This document shows positions 59,542 through 64,000 of a stretch of 64,000 nucleotides of DNA, piece by piece (the stretch's first letter is position 1; the number at the start of each line of letters is the position of its first letter). Position numbers and translations under genes: made by a program. This DNA comes from Pinus tabuliformis. Taxonomy: Eukaryota > Streptophyta > Pinopsida > Pinales > Pinaceae. The notes under the pieces were generated by a model. That model was not told the origin of the DNA. It ran no database searches and saw only the letters and a program-made list of their open reading frames with translations. Where the stretch lies: contig CM062816.1 of assembly GCA_031772625.1 (NCBI GenBank), forward strand, positions 632,369,269-632,433,268. The letters are read 5' to 3'.

Positions 59542-60629
59542 CAGCCTCTTGGTTTTTTTGTTTGTTTCTTGTTCCTCCTGTTTTCCTTTTTGGCTTGTGG
59601 GCAGTTACTATGGAGATGACCTGTCTGTTGACAGCCTCTGCATCTGAAAGCTGTGTTTTCGTAATCTAGTGGCTGTTTCCACTGGGAGTTGTTATGGATC
59701 AAGATAATACTGTCAGGAAGCCCTTGACTAAGGTCGACTTCGACACAGATTCTTGCAAAGGTATGTATACACCTAGCAATTCTTTCGGTGTCTTGCTTGA
59801 TGTATTTACCTATTGCATTTCCAATTGCCTCAAAAACTTTGGGGACCCAAAAGTGTAGCGGGAGATTATGTAGCCTGACCCATACCGGCATTTTGGAGAC
59901 CACCATAGAGGCGGGGTCAAAATCCGGAAACCAGGGGGTCGTAAAGAGCCCTGCATTGCCCCAGAACCATGGCCCCTGATGGAGGACATGGTCTTTTTCC
60001 TCAACTGAGTCGAATTTTACAATAAAAAATCCTTTGGAGCATAAGTGGATATCACAGTTTTGTGTCCATGTGGTATAGATCCATTGCCGTAAAGCATCTG
60101 TTTTGGGCCAAAAGCCATTGAATCTGCAAATTACTGCTAATGAAGAGAACTCAGCATAAAAATTGTTTACCTCCGGCCTATCGATTATCAGTACTGGATT
60201 CTGCTCACTTTGCTCCACTATATAAGGACCAGGCAGATCTTGTGGTGGTGCTGGCTTGTTGGTGGCTTCCCCTTTTCCTTTGACAGCATCCTTGAATGAT
60301 CCTGTGCCCTTTGAGCTAGTTCCGAAGCTTCCTCCTCTCAGCCTCAAGTTCAGAAAAATTGTTGAATCTCTCTCTACTCCATAATGTTGCACTGTAAATT
60401 TTTCCTGTAAAATGTGTCCTGCATAGACCAAGCTCTGCAAACTTGCTGATATGCCTAAAGATTCTTGTATTTCGTCCTTTAAATTTTTTATCAGCATCCC
60501 TGTTCTTATTTGCATGCAGATTGTTTTCCCTGACAGGGTTCTGATGAAAATTTGGGTTGCTTCTAGACCTGAATCCTTTATTACCATTTTTGTTTTTTGC
60601 CTGGCTCCTTCTGCTTGTTGGTTTCCCAT
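59511..60629 (-). CDS. LINE ORF1: ubiquitin-like + DUF4283 + CCHC protein
   Basis: 372 residues from the Met at 60629, which has G at -3 and +4. Residues 25-100 align without gaps to the 76 residues of ubiquitin (about 32 identities by my count) and end LRLRGG, followed by Ser. After a Gly/Ser/Lys linker, a DUF4283 gag-like RNA-binding domain covers about residues 150-310 (WVRLHNLPLHFWVPKVFEAI, FARICVEVDLSQGLPDSI). A CCHC knuckle has C330, C333, H338 and C343, followed by a basic tail. Plant L1 ORF1 proteins coat LINE RNA. The frame is open upstream to 61394, with other Met codons at 61346 and 61334, but that part looks like GC-rich leader. Near 59553-59559 the frame appears to slip on a seven-base run, so the true C terminus is probably the 59197-59541 segment. 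Confidence 0.82.
   Translation of the reverse strand: MGNQQAEGARQKTKMVIKDSGLEATQIFIRTLSGKTICMQIRTGMLIKNLKDEIQESLGISASLQSLVYAGHILQEKFTVQHYGVERDSTIFLNLRLRGGSFGTSSKGTGSFKDAVKGKGEATNKPAPPQDLPGPYIVEQSEQNPVLIIDRPEVNNFYAEFSSLAVICRFNGFWPKTDALRQWIYTTWTQNCDIHLCSKGFFIVKFDSVEEKDHVLHQGPWFWGNAGLFTTPWFPDFDPASMVVSKMPVWVRLHNLPLHFWVPKVFEAIGNAIGKYIKQDTERIARCIHTFARICVEVDLSQGLPDSIILIHNNSQWKQPLDYENTAFRCRGCQQTGHLHSNCPQAKKENRRNKKQTKKPRGWQHTENLDEQ
60330..60557 (-). other. Ubiquitin-like domain within LINE ORF1
   Basis: Starts TQIFIRTLSGKTI against ubiquitin MQIFVKTLTGKTI and ends FLNLRLRGG against HLVLRLRGG, with the same length and no gaps. L8, K11, K27, G47 and the C-terminal LRLRGG are kept. K48 is His, K63 is Arg, K29 is Glu, K33 is Ser, and the I44 patch is changed (I44 to Val, H68 to Phe, V70 to Asn). 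The first residue is Thr, not Met, so it is internal to a fusion. Confidence 0.93.
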
Positions 60630-61352
60630 CACAAGGAGGGGAGCAGGCTTGTCTTGATCGGTTCTCCTGCATTCCTTTGAAGTTTCTGAAGGACCTGTAT
60701 GAGACCTGGGGACCTGGATCCCTCGACTGATAGGGATCTTGGAGAGGGGAGTCCGGATCTTTAACTTTCCCGCTGCCGAGATGGTTAATGCCCAGATCTG
60801 CGCTACAGAGAGCAAAGAAACCCCAAGCCACCGGGGGGCCAGACCCACTCTCCCATCTCGTACTTGGTCTTCAACCGATCCCTTGAAAACCAGCCATTGT
60901 TCGGCAGATCGAAGCCACGGCGTTCCAAAAAGGGGCAGGGGAACAGGCGATCGCCTCTTTTCTCCATATACGCAGTCAGATCTGCCTGTCCTGGGCAGGG
61001 CATTCTCGGAGAAGGGCGCTTCAAACCCGGATTGGGTAGGAACCAGTTGTTTTGGAGCACATAACCTTGCACGGCGAGGAGAGATTTCTAGAGCCGCCCT
61101 GAGAAACTCGTCCAGCGCCCAGAAGGAGGCCAGGCATTCCGTTCTCTGTTTGCTGTGGTTCACGTCTTGTAATGTCTTTCCAGCAGAGGATCCGAGCCAG
61201 AAACCGAGGGTGGAGTCGAGCTCTGAGGATCCATCGATTCGGCGTCTACCCGTTCCAAGGCAGAGCTGATCGTTTGGGCCCGCGGCGACGCTGATCGATT
61301 CTTCTGTAACCCTAGCTTCATGAACAACCGCCATCGCTCGAATCATTCTACT
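60630..61352 (-). promoter_or_regulatory. GC-rich LINE 5' part, putative leader and internal promoter
   Basis: About 720 bp with far more G, C and CpG than anything else in the window. Both strands are open over long stretches (176 residues antisense at 60739-61269). That reflects base composition. Living LINEs carry an internal promoter in this position; no specific box is identified here. If it is translated, it would add 239-251 residues to ORF1. Confidence 0.5.
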
Positions 61353-61368
61353 ACAAATTTTGCAAGCT
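61353..61368. repeat. Target-site duplication of the ubiquitin-LINE, right copy
   Basis: acaaattttgcaagct; see the left copy at 58993-59008. Confidence 0.88.
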
Positions 61369-62935
61369 ATCAAACCTTTGTTCACACTAATCATGCTGCA
61401 ATTACATGTTTAATGAACAAACCAAATGTAAATGCTCGCATTATTAGATGGTTTCTTTTACTGTAGCAGTTTGATATGACCATTGTTGGTAAGCCAGGTA
61501 AAGAAAATGTTGTTACTGACTTTCTGTCTAGAGTGAATTTTCACATAGGTGAAGAAGGAATGGTGGATGATCAAATTCCAGATGAACACATGTTTGCTAT
61601 CTCAATATTCTCTCCATGGTTTTCTGATATAGCAAACTACTTAGTTTCAGCACAGTTCCCACCACACCTGTCCTCAAAGGAGAAGAGAAAGATAGTCAGG
61701 AAAAGTGCCCCTTTCAATTGGATTGGGGGTAATATCTCCAAACATGGCCTAGATCAGATCTTGAGAAGATGTGTTAGGGAGGAGGAAATTTTTGACATCC
61801 TCTTGACCTGTCATGACGGGCCTTGTGGAGGTCATTTTGCAGCAAAGAGGATTGCCCTCAAAAACATGCAAGCAGACTACTATTGGCCCACTCTTCATCG
61901 AGATGTGAGGAGATACACTAGCCAATGTGATCGATATCGAAGGATGGGGAAACCTACTCCAAAGGATGAGATGCCCATGCAACCTGAAGTTACCTTTGAG
62001 CCATTTGAGAAGTGGGGCACGGACTTTGTAGGTCCTATCAACCCTCCTTCAAAACAGAATAAATACATCATTTTGTGCATTGATTACATGTAAAAGTGGG
62101 CAGAAACAAAAGAAATAAAAGCAGTAATAGAGGAAAAAGTAGCTGAGTTCTTGAGAGAAAACATATTATATAAGTTCGGGTATACAAGAGAATTTGTCAC
62201 AGATCAAGGCAGTCAGTTCACTTCCAATTTGATTGAAGACCTGATCACACATCATAAATTCAAGCACAAGACTTCCACCTCTTACCACCCACAAGCTAAT
62301 GGGTAGGTGGAAGTCACTAACAGAGCTTTGGAAGAAATTCTAACCAAGTTAGTGAGCAGCAGAAGGAAAGATTGGGCGGAGAGGTTAGTTGAGGCCACCT
62401 GGGCCTTCGAGAAAACATGGAAGACCACCACAGGGTTCACACCCTATGAACTGGTCTATGGGAAGAATTCTTTGTTGTCAATAGGATTTGAACTTAATAC
62501 GCTAAGGATGGTAGCATAGCTGGACCAAGACCTCAGCCATGCATAGAAGGAGAGACTACTACAGCTCAATGGATTGGATGAACAAAGATTGCAAGCCCTT
62601 CTCCACACAGAGGTCGTTCAACTTCAGAGGAAGATATGGCATGAAAAAAATATCAAGGAGAAGCAATTCCAAGAGGGAGATTGGGCACTGATCTATGATT
62701 CAAGGTATAAAGTCAAAGGCAAGCTGAGGACAAGATGGTTCGGACCCTGCACTATGGAAAAATGCAATGACAATGGTTCAGTTCTGATAAAAACCATTGA
62801 TTAGGAAGCCATCCCCATGATTGTCGATGGGCATAGGTTGAAAACTTACAAGAAGTCCCTCTCCAAGCGAGAGTTCATTGAAGACCTGAATAAGACAGTG
62901 ATGGTAGTGGATCATGTCTTAGCCTCCACACACTA
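61369..62935 (+). pseudogene. Gypsy-G end of RNase H and integrase region
   Basis: RNase H resumes with QFDMTIVGKPGKENVVTDFLSRV near 61470. The integrase zinc module is near 61810-61950 (HDGPCGGHFAAKRIAL, CDRYRRM). The core has PFEKWGTDFVGPINPP near 62000, FVTDQGSQFTS near 62195 and SYHPQANG near 62280. The C-terminal part reads WAERLVEATWAFEKTW near 62380 and LIYDSRYKVKGKLRTRWFGP near 62690. Confidence 0.85.
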
Positions 62936-63175
62936 AAGAAACAAGAAGAAAAAGGAAAAAATAATGACTCAAGAGAAAACCTCCATGAGGCGCTTGAGTC
63001 CCATTATTGGGTTGAAAACCTCTTCTAAGGCGGCCCAGTGGTGCCAAAAACAACAAAAATGAAAAAGAAAAAAGAAAAAAAATAAGATCCCTGGGTGAAA
63101 ACCTACCTTGGGGGCACCCAGGGCAGGCAATCAGGGTGAAATCCTCCTTGATGTGCCCTAGTTGTCTTTCAAAAA
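62936..63175 (+). repeat. Repeated gaaaacct units in the Gypsy-G 3' part
   Basis: The motif g-gaaaacct or gtgaaatcct recurs near 62972, 63013, 63093 and 63137. Each is followed within about 20 bases by a ggcgc/ggggcacc/gtgccc element. The copies form degenerate units of 40-80 bp. Similar repeats follow integrase in other plant Gypsy elements; function unknown. Confidence 0.55.
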
Positions 63176-64000
63176 AAAAAAAAGAAGAAAAAGAAAATTG
63201 AATTTTAGTGTGCATTGAAAGTTGCAGGAGGACCATAGGGAGCAATAGAAGATGCCACAGAGCCTATTTCAACTCCTACACACTCTTCTCCATCATTTCT
63301 TACCTTTCTTCCACCTCACTCTGTCTTTTTCCGGAAACTGTGTTATACACGAGGCCCTGTGTTTTCTACAGGAGGTTCCTGTGGGAATCATAGAGAGCAA
63401 TAAATGGTTCCAAAAATGTAGTTTCAGGGGTTGGGAAGCTTCATGAAGAGCATGTAAACCTTCCTACAGCTATCAACCCTCCTTGCCATCCATTTCACAC
63501 CTGCATCACATCATCATCATCACTTTTTCCTTGCTATCACAGAAAAACACAGAAAACCAGTTTTTAGAAAAAAAAACAAAAAATAAAGGAAGAAGCCCCT
63601 CAAATCTCACCTGCAGCTTACCTAGTACCTATCCATCTCCATCAGCATGTTTGGCATCTTCATAGCTCCCAGCATAAAAAATCAGCTAAAATTTTAAAGG
63701 GAGAAGCAGCTATAGGAGCTCCTGTAGGGATTCCTGTATCAGCTGATCCCATTAAAATCAAGCCACATCAAAAAAAGAAGTGCAACCATAGGATTGAAGG
63801 AGACATCTGAAGTTAGATCTAGCTAGAGGATACCTGCACAAGACAAACATCCACACATCAGATAGTAGAGAGCATGTAACAAAGGAAATATAGGCATGCA
63901 AAAAAGGAAATAAAAGCATGCAGTAGCAAAAGGAGCCAAAATACCTCACAACACATACATTCAACTTACAGGTAAGTGACTAACCTGCCCATTTCTTGCA
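63176..64000 (+). other. Gypsy-G 3' non-coding part, to window end
   Basis: No coding function recognised; frames of 60-108 residues are short and unassigned. No copy of the 5' LTR start (tgagccccat) is found, so the 3' LTR lies beyond the window. Confidence 0.5.

Larger units (their letters stand above)
59009..61352 (-). mobile_element. Half-LINE with a ubiquitin-fused ORF1 (L1-type, no ORF2)
   Basis: A 2344-bp minus-strand non-LTR element lies between 16-bp target duplications in the Gypsy-G RNase H region. It holds a GC-rich 5' part of about 0.7 kb, ORF1 with ubiquitin-like, DUF4283 and CCHC domains, about 190 bp of 3' untranslated sequence, and a short A tail (seven A, seen as T at 59008-59014). 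No endonuclease or reverse transcriptase is present. Because both ends and both duplications are in place, the element very likely moved in this form with machinery from a full LINE, as mammalian HAL1 elements do; that is inference. ORF1 is far better preserved than the surrounding Gypsy, so this is the youngest layer here. Confidence 0.88.
52676..64000 (+). mobile_element. Gypsy-G: Athila-like Ty3/Gypsy element, runs off the window
   Basis: A long 5' LTR, a tRNA-Asp primer site, leader repeats, gag with knuckle, protease, reverse transcriptase, RNase H and integrase follow one another on the plus strand. The tRNA-Asp primer and long LTR are features of the Athila clade. A LINE of 2344 bp sits in RNase H. 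After integrase comes a non-coding 3' part of more than 1 kb; the 3' LTR is not in the window, so age cannot be read. The coding part has about ten or more interruptions. It cuts the SAL1-like pseudogene off from its upstream part. Confidence 0.85.

Noticed and set aside
60330-60557. A free-standing host ubiquitin gene
   Set aside because: The domain is in one frame with DUF4283 and CCHC parts, starts with Thr, is only about 42 percent identical to ubiquitin, and lies within LINE target duplications.
60316-60831. 171-residue minus-strand frame overlapping the ubiquitin-like domain
   Set aside because: Overlaps the clearly conserved ubiquitin-like reading in another frame; basic, low-complexity and without a match.
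60739-61269. 176-residue plus-strand frame opposite the LINE leader
   Set aside because: No recognisable domain; explained by the GC-rich composition, which leaves all frames open.
60630-61394. N-terminal 255 residues of the long open frame as part of ORF1
   Set aside because: It runs past the LINE edge into Gypsy-G sequence at 61353-61394 and has no recognisable domain; the Met at 60629 has a better context. Kept only as an alternative.

Overview
This window is nuclear DNA of a land plant with a large, repeat-rich genome. The basis is direct: Ty1/Copia and Ty3/Gypsy elements with plant-type primer sites, a plant L1-type LINE with a DUF4283/CCHC ORF1, and decayed exons of the plant 3'(2'),5'-bisphosphate nucleotidase SAL1/HAL2. 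Low gene density and old, diverged elements nested in one another suggest a gymnosperm, but that is inference. I see no intact host gene, rRNA, tRNA or CRISPR array.

Layout. 1-3089: AT-rich DNA, then a GC-richer exon-like stretch (2.1-3.0 kb) that I cannot name. 3095-8979: Copia-1 (minus) with 5-bp target duplications. 10.9-17.4 kb: a Gypsy copy (Gypsy-A, minus) joined to a second 3' fragment of its own family (Gypsy-B). 17.4-20.6 kb: intergenic with small duplications. 20.6-22.8 kb: a decayed acidic-repeat coding region (minus). 23.2-29.5 kb: an 18-bp-type minisatellite split by a chromodomain Gypsy (Gypsy-C, minus). 29.75-43.45 kb: an Athila-like Gypsy (Gypsy-D, minus) that holds a solo LTR in its RNase H region and a complete Copia (Copia-E, plus) in its leader. 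43.5-49.0 kb: intergenic. 49.0-52.3 kb: SAL1-like pseudogene (minus). 52.7-64.0 kb and beyond: a second Athila-like Gypsy (Gypsy-G, plus) that cuts off the SAL1 remnant and itself holds a LINE.

The most interesting object is that LINE (59009-61352, minus, 16-bp target duplications). Its ORF1 carries a gap-free 76-residue ubiquitin-like domain ending in LRLRGG, fused ahead of a DUF4283 gag-like domain and a CCHC knuckle. It has no endonuclease or reverse transcriptase, yet both ends and both target duplications are present. It therefore looks like a half-LINE moved in trans, comparable in design to mammalian HAL1, with a ubiquitin-fused RNA-binding protein.

The genes do not form operons or pathways; the organisation is one of successive insertion. 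The clearest stack is SAL1 pseudogene, then Gypsy-G, then the ubiquitin-LINE. A second is Gypsy-D, then the solo LTR and Copia-E. A third is the minisatellite, then Gypsy-C. LTR elements are reported here as fossils, without their individual lesions.
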